Source: Acidobacteriota bacterium (GTDB lineage Bacteria; Acidobacteriota; Aminicenantia; Aminicenantales; Saccharicenantaceae). Taken from it: 64,000 nt of DNA. Below the pieces are notes generated by a model. It was given only the letters and a program-made list of their open reading frames with translations, did not search any database and was not told the origin of the DNA. The translations under genes were made by a program, and so were the position numbers. Position 1 is the stretch's first letter, and each line of letters starts with the position of its first letter. The stretch is from the NCBI GenBank assembly GCA_029569255.1, contig JAKQUO010000008.1, positions 341,881-405,880 of the forward strand, in the 5' to 3' direction. Shown here piece after piece: positions 25,743 through 34,421 of this stretch.

Positions 25743-27149
25743 TCACAGGCTCCAGCCGGGACGATACTGGAAATGGAGCAGCTCGTTGGCCTCGGGAAGG
25801 TTGGTGAACTCCATCTTCTCGCCGTCCCAGAGGAGCCTCATGTTCTTGTCGGCCAGGCGGACGGCCACGTTGGCCAGGAGCATCGTCTCGGTCAGAGGGC
25901 CCGAATAGGAGAAGTCGGTCGTCGACTTGGTCCCCTTCTTGATGGCCTCGAACCATTCCTCGCGGATGCCGGGCGAGCGCGGGATGGTCTTCTCGGGCCG
26001 GACGAACTCCTGCATCCGCGTCTCGGGGACGAGGCGGGGGTTCTCGCCGTAGGTCCCGCACATGAGCAGGCCCTTGTCGCCCCGGAAGAAGACGCCGCCG
26101 CCGTCGTCGCCGACCATGCGGCCCTGCTCGAGCTCGGGCGGCCGCGGCGGGGTCAGGCCGCCGTCCCACCAGGTCAAGGTCACCGGCGGCATCGAGCCTC
26201 GGGCCGGGAACTCGTAGGTCACGACCTCGGCCGCCGGCGCGTAGTCCTTGGAGAAGACCGTCGACGAGCCCTGGACGCTTATCGGGGCCCTAAGGTCGAG
26301 GGCCCAGAAGGGCTGGTCCATGATGTGCGCGCCCATGTCGCCGAGGGCGCCGGTCCCGAAGTCCCAGAGCCCGCGCCACTTGAAGGGGTGGTAGGCCGGG
26401 TGGTAGGGACGGAAGGGGGCCGGACCGAGCCAAACGTCCCAGTCGAGGGTCGAGGGGACCGACGGGATCTCGGCCGGCGCGTCGATCGCGCCCTGGGGCC
26501 AGATGGGCCGGTTGGTCCAGCAGTGGACCTCGGTGACGTCGCCGATGGCCCCGGCCTTGATCCACTCGCAGATGAGCCGGGCGCCTTCTCCGGCGTGGCC
26601 CTGGTTGCCCATCTGAGTGACGACGCCGGCCTCACTGGCCGCCCTGGCAAGGAGGCGGGCCTCCTTGACGGTGTGGGTCAGAGGCTTCTGGACGTAGACG
26701 TGCTTGCCCAGCTTGATAGCGGCCATGGCGATGACGGCGTGGGTGTGGTCGGGCGTCGACACGGTGACGGCGTCGATCCCCTTCTCCTTCTCCAGCATCC
26801 GGCGCCAGTCACGGTACTTGGCCGCTTTCTCGTACATGGCCTTCTCGTCAGGCTCGAGCCGGTCCGAGCCGAGGAGACGGGCCACGGCCTCGTCGTCGAC
26901 GTCGCACAGGGCGACGACGTTCTGGGAGCGGCAGCCGCGGGTGTCGGAAAAGCCCATGCCGCCGACCCCGACGCAGGCGATGTTCAGGGTGTCGCTCGGC
27001 GTCTTGGCGGCGGCTCTCTTCCTCTGCCCGCCGACGACGTGGCGGGGCACGACCATGAGCCCGGCCGCGGCAGCCGAGGCCGCGCCGAGGAACTTCCGGC
27101 GGCTCCAGCCCGGTCCGGGGAGCGAGAGGGATTTCTTCTTCGCGTCCAT
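25743..27149 (-). CDS. Tat-exported Gfo/Idh/MocA-family oxidoreductase
   Basis: Protein of 468 residues. The Tat-like signal WSRRKFLGAASAAAAG is followed by a Rossmann motif (IACVGVGGMG) and the active-site loop VQKPLTHTV, a QKP variant common in exported members. MGNQGHAGEGARL and GALGDMGAHIMDQPFW are the substrate-domain motifs of the large Planctomycetes/Bacteroidetes-type subgroup. Start at 27149 has AAAGGAGGG upstream. Monocistronic, convergent with the TIGR03663-like gene. It is the third exported member in 22 kb. Confidence 0.88.
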   Translation of the reverse strand: MDAKKKSLSLPGPGWSRRKFLGAASAAAAGLMVVPRHVVGGQRKRAAAKTPSDTLNIACVGVGGMGFSDTRGCRSQNVVALCDVDDEAVARLLGSDRLEPDEKAMYEKAAKYRDWRRMLEKEKGIDAVTVSTPDHTHAVIAMAAIKLGKHVYVQKPLTHTVKEARLLARAASEAGVVTQMGNQGHAGEGARLICEWIKAGAIGDVTEVHCWTNRPIWPQGAIDAPAEIPSVPSTLDWDVWLGPAPFRPYHPAYHPFKWRGLWDFGTGALGDMGAHIMDQPFWALDLRAPISVQGSSTVFSKDYAPAAEVVTYEFPARGSMPPVTLTWWDGGLTPPRPPELEQGRMVGDDGGGVFFRGDKGLLMCGTYGENPRLVPETRMQEFVRPEKTIPRSPGIREEWFEAIKKGTKSTTDFSYSGPLTETMLLANVAVRLADKNMRLLWDGEKMEFTNLPEANELLHFQYRPGWSL

Positions 27150-27194
27150 GTCCGACCCTCCTTTACGGCAGTTGCGTTGAAGCGACCCACCGGG

Positions 27195-27224
27195 CTTATA
27201 GCACAAAGGCGCGGCGAGGGTCAA
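27195..27224 (-). promoter_or_regulatory. Promoter of the third exported Gfo gene
   Basis: On the minus strand TTGACC (27219-27224), 18-base spacer, TATAAG (box lies at 27195-27200), with a leader of about 40 bases holding AAAGGAGGG. Confidence 0.55.
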
Positions 27225-27344
27225 TTCGGCGGGGAACTTCGAGGCAAGACCCGGCCGCCTTGGAGCGGGACCCCGCCAGCGGGAGAAGAGCCATGCAAGG
27301 AGGGCACGGGCCCTCCTCCGAAAAACGAGCCGCCCTCTCCGGGC

Positions 27345-28661
27345 TTAGAACGCGTAGCTGATGCCCAGGATCGGGACCATGATCTTCATCGTGTAGACGC
27401 CGGGCATGGCGTTTCCCGGGGCGATGGTGCGCTTCTTGCCGTTGAGATACTCGAAGGCGAAGTCGATGCTCAGGCCGCCGGTCTTGTAGCCGAAGCCGCC
27501 GGCGATGCTGTTGTAATCGAAGCCGGGCACGAGGATGTTCAAGGTCTCGTCCGGGGCGGGGGCGGGGTCCCAATAGTACCCGCCGCGGAGGGCCAGGTTG
27601 CCGATGACGTACTCGACACCGCCGCGGATCTGCATCTTGTCGGCCCACCGGAGGTCGAGGTGGTTGGCGCTCTTGCCGATCGCGTTCCAGCCCATGTTCA
27701 AGAGATTGACGGTCAGGAGGTCGAGCTTCTTCCAGTTGGTCCACTGGAGGTCGAAGGCTAGGGTCAGGTTGTCCACCGGCTTGACGGACACGCCGCCGGC
27801 CAGCCACATGGGGCTCGTCGCCGTGAGCTCGGCGTTGGACTCTTCGTCGAGGGTGGGATTGCCGGGGATGAAATTGCCGAACGTCGGCATGTTCTCGACC
27901 TCCGCCTCGCCCTTCATCTTGAGCTTGGAGGCGAGACGGTAGGTCAGGCCGAAGCTGATCCGGTCGCTCGGCTTGATCAGGAGGCCGAAGGTCGCCCCGT
28001 AGCCCCAGCCCCTGACATCCAGCTCCGACTGGCCGAAGTTGAAGATGTACGGCGGCGGGCCGGCGATGAGCGTGTAGGTCTGGGCCCACTGCTCCATCTG
28101 GAAGAAGCCGTAGTTGATGTTGGCGCTGGCGCCGAGATAGACCATGTCGGTGAGCTTGACCGCGATCGAGGGGGCCAGGGTGACCGAGCCGATGAAGCTT
28201 TCCCAGTCATAGGCCTGGACCGTGGGGGTCACGGTCGAGCCGGCCGGAAGCCCGGAGAGCAAGACGCTCTCGAGCCCCGGATTGGCCCAGTCCGCGCCCA
28301 GGCCGGACAGGGTGTAGGCGCCGACGCCGACGACGACCCGGTCCCCGACCGGCTGGAAGTAGCCAAGCAGGCCGGCCGGGTATTTCTTGTTCTTGGTCTC
28401 CATGCTCAGGGGCCCGACCTCGTAGGTGCTCTTCGGGATGAGCAGGTCCCCGGCCAGGCCGAACGTCCCCTTCTTCAGCTGGGCCAGACCGGCGGGGTTC
28501 CAGAAGACCGCCGAGACGTCGTCAGCCAGGCTGACGTAGGCGCCGCCCATGGCCGCGGCCCGGGCGCCGAAGCCGTTCAGGTTGAGGCCGTTGGCGAACA
28601 GGCCCGTCGTCAGGACGGCGGCCAAGGCCAACACGAGAGGGAGTCGGACAGCTGCTTTCAT
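27345..28661 (-). CDS. FadL/OmpP1/TodX-family outer membrane transport protein
   Basis: Outer-membrane beta-barrel of 438 residues for uptake of hydrophobic compounds (long-chain fatty acids or aromatics in known members). A signal peptide precedes NGLNLNGFGARAAAMGGAYV, then SLADDVSAVFWNPAGLAQL, the conserved N-terminal plug region. Alternating amphipathic strands continue to a terminal aromatic residue (ISYAF). AGGAGG precedes the ATG. A TAGAAT -10 box (28689-28694) lies about 30 bases upstream. Confidence 0.88.
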   Translation of the reverse strand: MKAAVRLPLVLALAAVLTTGLFANGLNLNGFGARAAAMGGAYVSLADDVSAVFWNPAGLAQLKKGTFGLAGDLLIPKSTYEVGPLSMETKNKKYPAGLLGYFQPVGDRVVVGVGAYTLSGLGADWANPGLESVLLSGLPAGSTVTPTVQAYDWESFIGSVTLAPSIAVKLTDMVYLGASANINYGFFQMEQWAQTYTLIAGPPPYIFNFGQSELDVRGWGYGATFGLLIKPSDRISFGLTYRLASKLKMKGEAEVENMPTFGNFIPGNPTLDEESNAELTATSPMWLAGGVSVKPVDNLTLAFDLQWTNWKKLDLLTVNLLNMGWNAIGKSANHLDLRWADKMQIRGGVEYVIGNLALRGGYYWDPAPAPDETLNILVPGFDYNSIAGGFGYKTGGLSIDFAFEYLNGKKRTIAPGNAMPGVYTMKIMVPILGISYAF

Positions 28662-28847
28662 AGTTCCTCCTATTCTGTGCTGCGGAGGATTCTACTCCAA
28701 GTCGGGAAGAAAATCCAGAGGAACCGGCCCGGCCCTCGAATGGCCTCGAGGCCAAAGATGCGCATTCAGGCCGAACGATCGATGGGACCGGCGGCCGGGG
28801 CGTTCTTCCAGCGGGGAAGGGACGTCCCGGCCCCCGTTTTCGTTCGC

Positions 28848-29063
28848 TCAGATCTTGGCCCGGCCGGCCTCGGTCGCCCGGAACAGGCCTCCGGACTCGG
28901 CCACGAAACCGGCCGCCTGGAGCTCGCGCAGGCTGGAGCGGACGCGGAAGAGCGGAGCGCCGATCTCGGCGGCGATCGCCTCCGGCCCGAGCGGCGTCTC
29001 GAGGCTCCGGAGCAGGGCCTTGGCCGTCGGGGTGACGGTGCCGTCAGCGTTGACGCAGGCCAC
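28848..29063 (-). CDS. Small winged-helix-like protein
   Basis: Protein of 71 residues: TPTAKALLRSLETPLGPEAIAAEIGAP, then a recognition-like helix (FRVRSSLRELQAAGFV) and a wing ending FRATEAG. This is the size and layout of a minimal winged helix that predicts DNA binding or dimerisation. It follows the peroxiredoxin stop by nine bases and is probably cotranscribed with the Fur-family gene and peroxiredoxin. Function unknown. Confidence 0.6.
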   Translation of the reverse strand: MACVNADGTVTPTAKALLRSLETPLGPEAIAAEIGAPLFRVRSSLRELQAAGFVAESGGLFRATEAGRAKI

Positions 29064-29072
29064 GGCAGCCCC

Positions 29073-29744
29073 TCACTTCACGGACTTCTTGCAGAAGTAC
29101 CAGTCCTTGCACTCGGCGGACTTGTCCTTCTTCCGCTCCTCGGCCGCTTCCTGGGTCTTGGGCGGCGGCATGATGACCTTGTCGCCGGGGCGCCAGTTGG
29201 CGGGCGTGGCCACGCCGTGCTTGTCGGCCGTCTGGAGGGCCTGGATGAGCCGCAGGATCTCGTCCATGTTCCGCCCCGTCGAGAGCGGGTAATAGATGAT
29301 GGCCCGGATGACCTGCTTGTCGTCGATGACGAAGACGGCCCGCGAGGTCTCGGTCTTGCTCTCGCCCGGCATGATCATGCCGTAGAGGGTGGCGACCTCC
29401 TTGTTCAGGTCGGCGATGATGGGGAAGGTGATCTTCGTGCCCATCTTCTCCTCGACGTTGAGGGCCCAGGCGATGTGGGAGTAGACGCTGTCGATGCTCA
29501 GGCCCAGGAGCTCGACGTTCATCTCCCGGAGCTTGGGGTGGATCTCGGCGAAAGCGATGAACTCCGTCGTGCAGACCGGGGTGAAGTCGGCCGGGTGCGA
29601 GAAGAGCACCAGCCAGCCGCCCTTGAAGTCCTCGAGCTTGAGGACCCCGTGGGTGGTCACGGCCTCGAACGGGGGCGCGGGCGAGCCGATCCGGGGCAGC
29701 CCCGGCTGAGGCTGGGCGGCGGTCAGGGTCGTGTTGTCCGTCAT
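29073..29744 (-). CDS. Peroxiredoxin, archaeal-type (Prx6 subfamily with C-terminal Cys pair)
   Basis: Thiol peroxidase of 223 residues reducing H2O2 and organic peroxides. The peroxidatic cysteine is in DFTPVCTTEFIAF. Two more cysteines near the C terminus (ECKDWYFCKK) match the resolving-cysteine pair known from Aeropyrum-type thioredoxin peroxidases. Its ATG (29744) overlaps the stop of the upstream Fur-family gene by four bases, so it is translationally coupled to its likely regulator. Confidence 0.93.
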   Translation of the reverse strand: MTDNTTLTAAQPQPGLPRIGSPAPPFEAVTTHGVLKLEDFKGGWLVLFSHPADFTPVCTTEFIAFAEIHPKLREMNVELLGLSIDSVYSHIAWALNVEEKMGTKITFPIIADLNKEVATLYGMIMPGESKTETSRAVFVIDDKQVIRAIIYYPLSTGRNMDEILRLIQALQTADKHGVATPANWRPGDKVIMPPPKTQEAAEERKKDKSAECKDWYFCKKSVK

Positions 29745-30163
29745 GACATCTCCTTCGTTGATTTGGCGGTATTTGCCTTCGCTTGGCAATCGGGGCAGAG
29801 CCCGTAGAAGCCGACGTGGTGATGGAGGACGCGGAAGCCGCGGGCGTCGCCGGGGCCGAGGGCCAGGTCGAAGCTCCTCTCGATGTCGACGACCGCCCGG
29901 CACTCGACGCAGACGAGATGGTGGTGGGGCCTGGAGTCCGGGTCGAAGCGGGCCTTGCCGCTTCCGATGGCGACCTCGTGGACCCGGCCCTCCCGCTGCA
30001 GCCGGTGGAGCTCGTTATAGACGGTCGAGAGGGACATCGTCGGGAACCGGGGACGAAGGGCCTCGTGGATCTCCTCGGCGCACGGATGTTCCCTGTTCCC
30101 CGCGAGATAGGCGTCGATGGCCATCTTCTGGGGGGTCCGCCGCGTCCGTTTTCTTTCGTTCAT
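29741..30163 (-). CDS. Fur-family transcriptional repressor (PerR-like)
   Basis: Metal-dependent repressor of 140 residues. Winged-helix part: HPCAEEIHEALRPRFPTMSLSTVYNEL. The dimer/metal part has RPHHHLVCVECRAVVD and a second CxxC in YGLCPDCQ, giving a structural Zn site; the His-rich HHH and HHHVGFYG are regulatory-metal candidates. Coupling to a peroxiredoxin favours peroxide sensing over iron control (inference). ATG 30163 has no obvious ribosome site. A 29-base palindrome overlaps its promoter, predicting autoregulation. Confidence 0.9.
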   Translation of the reverse strand: MNERKRTRRTPQKMAIDAYLAGNREHPCAEEIHEALRPRFPTMSLSTVYNELHRLQREGRVHEVAIGSGKARFDPDSRPHHHLVCVECRAVVDIERSFDLALGPGDARGFRVLHHHVGFYGLCPDCQAKANTAKSTKEMS

Positions 30164-30171
30164 TTTATTAT

Positions 30172-30200
30172 CAATAAATATTATTAAATAATATTTATTG
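30172..30200. promoter_or_regulatory. Fur/Per-type operator palindrome
   Basis: CAATAAATATTATT and its exact complement flank a single central base: 14-base arms in a 29-base site. It overlaps the -10 box and transcription start of the Fur-family gene, nine bases before the start codon, as expected for autorepression. It is more AT-rich than anything in the surrounding 25 kb. Confidence 0.8.
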
Positions 30201-30220
30201 CATTTTATTGGCGTTGTCAA
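30192..30220 (-). promoter_or_regulatory. Promoter of the Fur-peroxiredoxin operon
   Basis: On the minus strand TTGACA (30215-30220), 17-base spacer, TAAATA (30192-30197). The -10 box lies inside the palindromic operator. Confidence 0.7.
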
Positions 30221-30286
30221 GCTCTTTTTTCCGGCCGAACATCCCTTTACGAACCCCTCTGTCAGCGGTATCATCCCCCCGAAGCC

Positions 30287-31279
30287 ATGGAGTTCAGCGC
30301 CTGCACCGAGACCGGCCCCATCCGCGAGCTCCTCCTCAAGCACCCGCGGGACGCCTGGCGCGACCCGGCCGCCGTGCGCGGCGCGTGGCGGGCCCTGGGA
30401 TACACGGCCGAGCCCGACTTCGCCCGGGCCTGCGACGAATTCGACCGCTTCGTCGGAACCCTCCGCCCCTTCGCGCCCTCGATCCGGTTCCTCCCGGCCG
30501 ACCGTGGCACGGGCCTCGACTCGATCTACGTCCGGGACGCCGCCTGCGTCACGCCTCGGGGCGTCATCGTCGCCCGGATGGGCAAGGACCTCAGGCGCGA
30601 CGAGCCGCGGGCGGTCGCGGATTTCTGCCGCGAGGCCGGCTGGCCCGTCGCCGGGGAGGTCCGCGAGCCGGGGGCCCTCGAGGGCGGGGACGTCGTCTGG
30701 CTTGACGCCGCGACCGCCGCCGTCGGCCACGGCTACCGGACCAACGCCGAGGGCATCCGGCAGTTCCGGGCCCTCGTCCGCCGCGACGGCTGCGAAGTCA
30801 TCGAGGTCCCCCTGCCGCACTGGGCCGGGCCGGAGGGCGTCCTCCACCTCATGTCCATCCTCAGCCCCGTCGACGAGGGCAAGCTCCTCGTCTACTCGCC
30901 GCTGCTTCCCGTGCCCTTCCGGCGGAGCCTCCTCGAGAGGGGCTTCACCCTGCTCGAGGTGCCCGGGCCCGAGTTCGAGACCATGGGCGGGAACGTCCTG
31001 GCCCTCGGCGGCGGCCGGTGCCTGGCCCTGGCCGGGAACCCCCGCACGGCCGGGGTCCTGCGAAAGGCCGGCCTCGAGGTCCTGACCTACGGGGGGCGGG
31101 AGATCTCGGTCAAGGGCGCCGGCGGCCCCACCTGCCTGACCCGCCCTCTCAGGGGGGCCGCCCCCCGCGCAACTCAAGGCCCGAAGGGCTCATCCCGTGA
31201 AGCCCTTGCCCCGCCGGAGGAACGGGGCCCCGGGGGGAAATTGACATCCCCGGCGGTAAAACCTATACTCAAGGGCTGA
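30287..31279 (+). CDS. Amidinotransferase-fold hydrolase (dimethylargininase-like)
   Basis: Enzyme of 330 residues of the arginine-modifying pentein fold; known members hydrolyse dimethylarginine to citrulline or act as arginine deiminase/amidinotransferase. Motifs: SIYVRDAACV, GALEGGDVVWLD (substrate Asp), GPEGVLHLMSIL (catalytic His) and GGPTCLTRPL (catalytic Cys about residue 284). A tail of about 40 residues after the LTRPL end is atypical and runs through the promoter of the next gene; it may be junk left by stop-codon loss. The start has a promoter almost on top (TTTACG 30246, TATCAT 30269). Confidence 0.8.
   Translation: MEFSACTETGPIRELLLKHPRDAWRDPAAVRGAWRALGYTAEPDFARACDEFDRFVGTLRPFAPSIRFLPADRGTGLDSIYVRDAACVTPRGVIVARMGKDLRRDEPRAVADFCREAGWPVAGEVREPGALEGGDVVWLDAATAAVGHGYRTNAEGIRQFRALVRRDGCEVIEVPLPHWAGPEGVLHLMSILSPVDEGKLLVYSPLLPVPFRRSLLERGFTLLEVPGPEFETMGGNVLALGGGRCLALAGNPRTAGVLRKAGLEVLTYGGREISVKGAGGPTCLTRPLRGAAPRATQGPKGSSREALAPPEERGPGGKLTSPAVKPILKG
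31241..31269 (+). promoter_or_regulatory. Strong promoter of the oxoamine synthase gene
   Basis: TTGACA (31241-31246), 17-base spacer, TATACT (31264-31269). It lies inside the 3' end of the amidinotransferase reading frame; the leader is about 27 bases with an AAAGGA site before ATG 31303. Confidence 0.75.
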
Positions 31280-31302
31280 ACTCCACCCAAAGGACGTGAA
31301 CC

Positions 31303-32535
31303 ATGGACCTTTTCGAGAAATGCAAGGGTTTCTATAACGACCCCAAGGTCGCGGAGAAGTACGGCTATCCGACCAACCCACGCACCGCCCAGGCCATGGG
31401 CCTGTTCCCCTATTTCATCCCCATCGAGCACGCCGAGGGGACCGAGGTCTACATCCACGGCAAGAAGTACATCATGATCGGCTCGAACAACTACGTCGGG
31501 CTGACCAACCACCCCAAGGTCAAGGAGGCGGCCGCCGCGGCCGTCATGAAGTACGGCACGAGCTGCACAGGCTCGCGCTTCCTCAACGGCACCCTCGACC
31601 TCCACATCGAGCTCGAGGAGCGCCTGGCCAAGTTCACCGGCATGGAGGCGGCCCTCGTCTTCAGCACGGGCTTCCTGGTCAACCTGGGCACCATCCCGGC
31701 CGTCATGGACAAGGACGACGTCATCGTCACGGACCGGGAGGTCCACGCCAGCATCATCGACGGCGTCCGGATGGCCAAGGTCCTCAAGAACGTCCAGACC
31801 CGGACCTACAAGCACAACGACCCGGCCGACCTCGAGAAGGTCCTCAAGGGCCTGCCCGAGGGCCCGGCCAAGCTGGTCATCGTCGACGGCGTCTTCAGCA
31901 TGGGCGGCGACATCGCCGATCTCCCCGAGCTCATCCCCATCGCGAAGAGATACGGCGCCCGGTTCATGTCCGACGACGCCCACGCCCTGGGGGTCCTCGG
32001 CGGCGGGCGGGGCACCGGCTGGCACTTCGACATGCAGAAGGACGTCGACCTGGTCATGGGCACGTTCAGCAAGTCCTTCGCCTCCGTCGGCGGCTTCATC
32101 GCCGGCCCCAAGGAGGTCGTCCACTTCATCCAGATGTTCGCCCGGCCGTTCATGTTCAGCGCCAGCCTGCCGCCGTCCAACGTGGCCACGGTCCTGGCCT
32201 GCCTGGACGTCCTCGAGGCCGAGCCCGAGCGGGTCGAGCGCGTCAACGCGATCGCCGCGCGCGTCCGGGCCGAGCTCCGGGGCATGGGCTACAACATCGG
32301 CGACTCGCAGACGCCCATCATCCCCATCGTCATCGGCGACATGATGAAGGCGCTCCAGGCCTGGAAGGTCTTCTTCGACGCCGGCATCTACACCAACGTG
32401 GCCCTGCCCCCGTCCGTCCCGCCCGAGTTCTCGTGCCTGCGGACGAGCTACATGGCCACCCACACGGACGAGCAGGTCGACCGGGTGCTCGGGGTCTTCC
32501 GCAAGGTCAAGGACCTCATTCACATCGGCGGCTGA
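31303..32535 (+). CDS. Alpha-oxoamine synthase, serine palmitoyltransferase-like
   Basis: PLP enzyme of 410 residues condensing an amino acid with an acyl-CoA. Motifs: SNNYVGLTNHPKV, GTSCTGSRFLNGT, DREVHASIIDGVR, SDDAHALGVLG (PLP-binding Asp/His) and the Schiff-base Lys in GTFSKSFASVGGF. Family members include AONS, KBL, ALAS and SPT. The TFSKS loop and the long N-terminal segment NPRTAQAMGLFPYFIPIE favour serine palmitoyltransferase-like sphingoid synthesis; AONS or KBL cannot be excluded because biotin or threonine genes are absent nearby. Followed by a methyltransferase. Confidence 0.8.
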   Translation: MDLFEKCKGFYNDPKVAEKYGYPTNPRTAQAMGLFPYFIPIEHAEGTEVYIHGKKYIMIGSNNYVGLTNHPKVKEAAAAAVMKYGTSCTGSRFLNGTLDLHIELEERLAKFTGMEAALVFSTGFLVNLGTIPAVMDKDDVIVTDREVHASIIDGVRMAKVLKNVQTRTYKHNDPADLEKVLKGLPEGPAKLVIVDGVFSMGGDIADLPELIPIAKRYGARFMSDDAHALGVLGGGRGTGWHFDMQKDVDLVMGTFSKSFASVGGFIAGPKEVVHFIQMFARPFMFSASLPPSNVATVLACLDVLEAEPERVERVNAIAARVRAELRGMGYNIGDSQTPIIPIVIGDMMKALQAWKVFFDAGIYTNVALPPSVPPEFSCLRTSYMATHTDEQVDRVLGVFRKVKDLIHIGG

Positions 32536-32550
32536 GCCGGGGGCGGCGCG

Positions 32551-33288
32551 ATGTCCGACAGGCACTTCTGGAACATCCGGGCCAAGAACTACGACAAGCT
32601 CTACTGGACCAAGGACGCCGGCTACATAGCCAAGATCATCGAGGCGGCCCGCTTCGGCCGCAACGACCTGGTCCTCGACGTCGGCACCGGGACCGGGGCC
32701 ATGGCCAGGTCCATCCGGCCCCACGTCCGCCACGTCGTCGGCCTGGACTTCTCCGATTCCATGCTCCAGCAGGGCCGCTGGGAAGGCATCTCCATGGTCA
32801 AGTGGGACATCAACGACATCCTGTTCCGCAACCACCTGTTCGACAAGATCGTCGGCCGGATGGTCTTCCACCACATCCTCGACAACCTCGACCGGGCCTT
32901 CCTGCGCTGCTTCGACCTCCTGAAGAGCCGCGGCAAGCTCATCGTCGCCGAGGGCGTCCCGCCGGGCGAGGACCCGGAGATCGTCGATTGGTACACCGAG
33001 ATGTTCAAACACAAGGAGACGCGGCGGACCTTCACCCCAACCTCTCTCGTCCGCTACTTCGCCAAGAACGGCTTCCAGGACGTCCAGACCGTCCGCTACA
33101 AGATGCGGCGCTTCAACATCAACAACTGGCTGGTCAACTCCGGCCTGCGGAAGACGACGCAGACCCTCATCTTGAACATGCACCGGGACGCCCCGGACAA
33201 GGTCAAGGCCGCCTACGGCATGGCCTTCGAGAACGGCGTCTGCTACATAGACACCGAGAACCTCATCGTCGTCGGCGCCAAGCCCTAG
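32551..33288 (+). CDS. Class I SAM-dependent methyltransferase
   Basis: Protein of 245 residues. SAM site DLVLDVGTGTGAMAR with the acidic end of strand 2 in VVGLDFSDSML; DKIVGRMVFHHILDN is motif II/III. The UbiE-like layout fits a small-molecule or lipid acceptor. It starts 15 bases after the oxoamine synthase gene, so both probably act on the same long-chain product (inference). Confidence 0.82.
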   Translation: MSDRHFWNIRAKNYDKLYWTKDAGYIAKIIEAARFGRNDLVLDVGTGTGAMARSIRPHVRHVVGLDFSDSMLQQGRWEGISMVKWDINDILFRNHLFDKIVGRMVFHHILDNLDRAFLRCFDLLKSRGKLIVAEGVPPGEDPEIVDWYTEMFKHKETRRTFTPTSLVRYFAKNGFQDVQTVRYKMRRFNINNWLVNSGLRKTTQTLILNMHRDAPDKVKAAYGMAFENGVCYIDTENLIVVGAKP

Positions 33289-33342
33289 GCCGGCCCGCGC
33301 CCGCGTTAACGTTTTCCCCGCCGCCGGGGTAGAGCCTTGCGG

Positions 33343-33903
33343 ATGAACGAAACGGAACAGGAGCTCATCCGAATGGTCCTCGCCGGCCGCGCCGAAGCCT
33401 TCGAACCGCTGGTCACCCCCTACCGGGGCCCGGTCCTGGCCCTGGCCTACCGCCTGACCCGCGACCGGGAAGCGGCCCGGGAGGTCGCCCAGGAGGCCTT
33501 CCTCAAGGCCTTCCGCTCGCTCCGCAAATTCGACGCCTCCCGCCCGTTCCGCAATTGGCTCTTTCAGATCGCCGCCAACGAGGCCCGGGACCGCCTCCGG
33601 GAACGGGCCCGCGAACAGGCGGCCCTCCGCGCAGCCGCCGGCCGGGCGCCCGCGGCCGCCGACCCCGAGGCCGGCCAGGACAGGCTGGAGCTCCGGGCCG
33701 GCCTCCTGCGCCTGCTCGACGCCCTCAGCCCGCGGGAGCGGGAGGTCGTGGTGCTCCGCGACCTCGAGGAGCTCGACGTCCGGGAGACGTCCCGGGCGCT
33801 GGGCTGCTCGGCGGCCGCCGTCCGGGTCCACCTGTCAAAAGCGCGGCGGAAGCTCGCCGATCTCATCCGGCGGGACTTTCCCCACCTCGAGGAGGGACGA
33901 TGA
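33343..33903 (+). CDS. ECF-type RNA polymerase sigma factor
   Basis: Sigma-70 family group 4 protein of 186 residues. Region 2: AYRLTRDREAAREVAQEAFLKAFRSL and FRNWLFQIAANEARD. Region 4: LSPREREVVVLRDLEELDVRETSRALGCSAAAVRVHLSKARRKL split by a charged linker. The stop overlaps the start of an anti-sigma factor gene (ATGA), the normal arrangement for ECF pairs. ATG 33343 preferred over the TTG two codons earlier. Confidence 0.9.
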   Translation: MNETEQELIRMVLAGRAEAFEPLVTPYRGPVLALAYRLTRDREAAREVAQEAFLKAFRSLRKFDASRPFRNWLFQIAANEARDRLRERAREQAALRAAAGRAPAAADPEAGQDRLELRAGLLRLLDALSPREREVVVLRDLEELDVRETSRALGCSAAAVRVHLSKARRKLADLIRRDFPHLEEGR

Positions 33904-34421
33904 CCTGTCGAAAAGCCCGCCTACTCATGCCCCTCGCGGCCGGCGGCGATCTCGGGCCGCGCCGGGCCCGGGCCTTCCGGGCCCATCTCGGGGCCTGCCC
34001 GGGCTGCCGGAACGAATTCGAATCGCTGCGCGCGGCGCTCGGGGCGTTCCGGGCGGCGGCCGTGGGAGAGGGCGCGCCTGCCTGGACGGAGGGCGAATGG
34101 AAGGCCCTGATGGCCCGGGCGACGGCCGGAGGGCGGGAGGAACGGGAGGCGAAGGACGGCGCCGGCCGGCCGGCCGTTTGGCCGCGCTGGGCCGCGGCGT
34201 CCGCGCTGGGCCTCCTGATGGGGTTCGTCGTCCTGTCGGTGCTGTTCAGGACCCCCGGGCCGGGCCCGGAGCGGACAACGGCGAACGCGACTCTCGCCGG
34301 CCAAGCGGCCGAACCCAAGGAGCAGGACGTCGTCTCGGTGACCATGGTCTCGCAGGAGACCGGGCTCCAGGTCGTCTGGTTCTTCGACAAGACATTCGAT
34401 TACGAAGGAGTGAAGAAATGA
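33900..34421 (+). CDS. Anti-sigma factor with zinc-finger (ZAS) domain
   Basis: Protein of 173 residues. The N terminus has MTCRKARLLMPL and HLGACPGCRNEF, giving the His-Cys-Cys set of a zf-HC2/ZAS finger that binds ECF sigma. One transmembrane helix (ASALGLLMGFVVLSVLF, about residues 99-116) anchors it; a short periplasmic tail senses the signal. Coupled to the sigma gene upstream and to the secretin-N-like gene downstream (four-base overlaps). Confidence 0.82.
   Translation: MTCRKARLLMPLAAGGDLGPRRARAFRAHLGACPGCRNEFESLRAALGAFRAAAVGEGAPAWTEGEWKALMARATAGGREEREAKDGAGRPAVWPRWAAASALGLLMGFVVLSVLFRTPGPGPERTTANATLAGQAAEPKEQDVVSVTMVSQETGLQVVWFFDKTFDYEGVKK

Noticed and set aside
31174..33831. Minus-strand open frame of 885 codons opposite the oxoamine synthase and methyltransferase
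   Set aside because: Composition typical of antisense frames; the plus-strand genes have full catalytic motifs.
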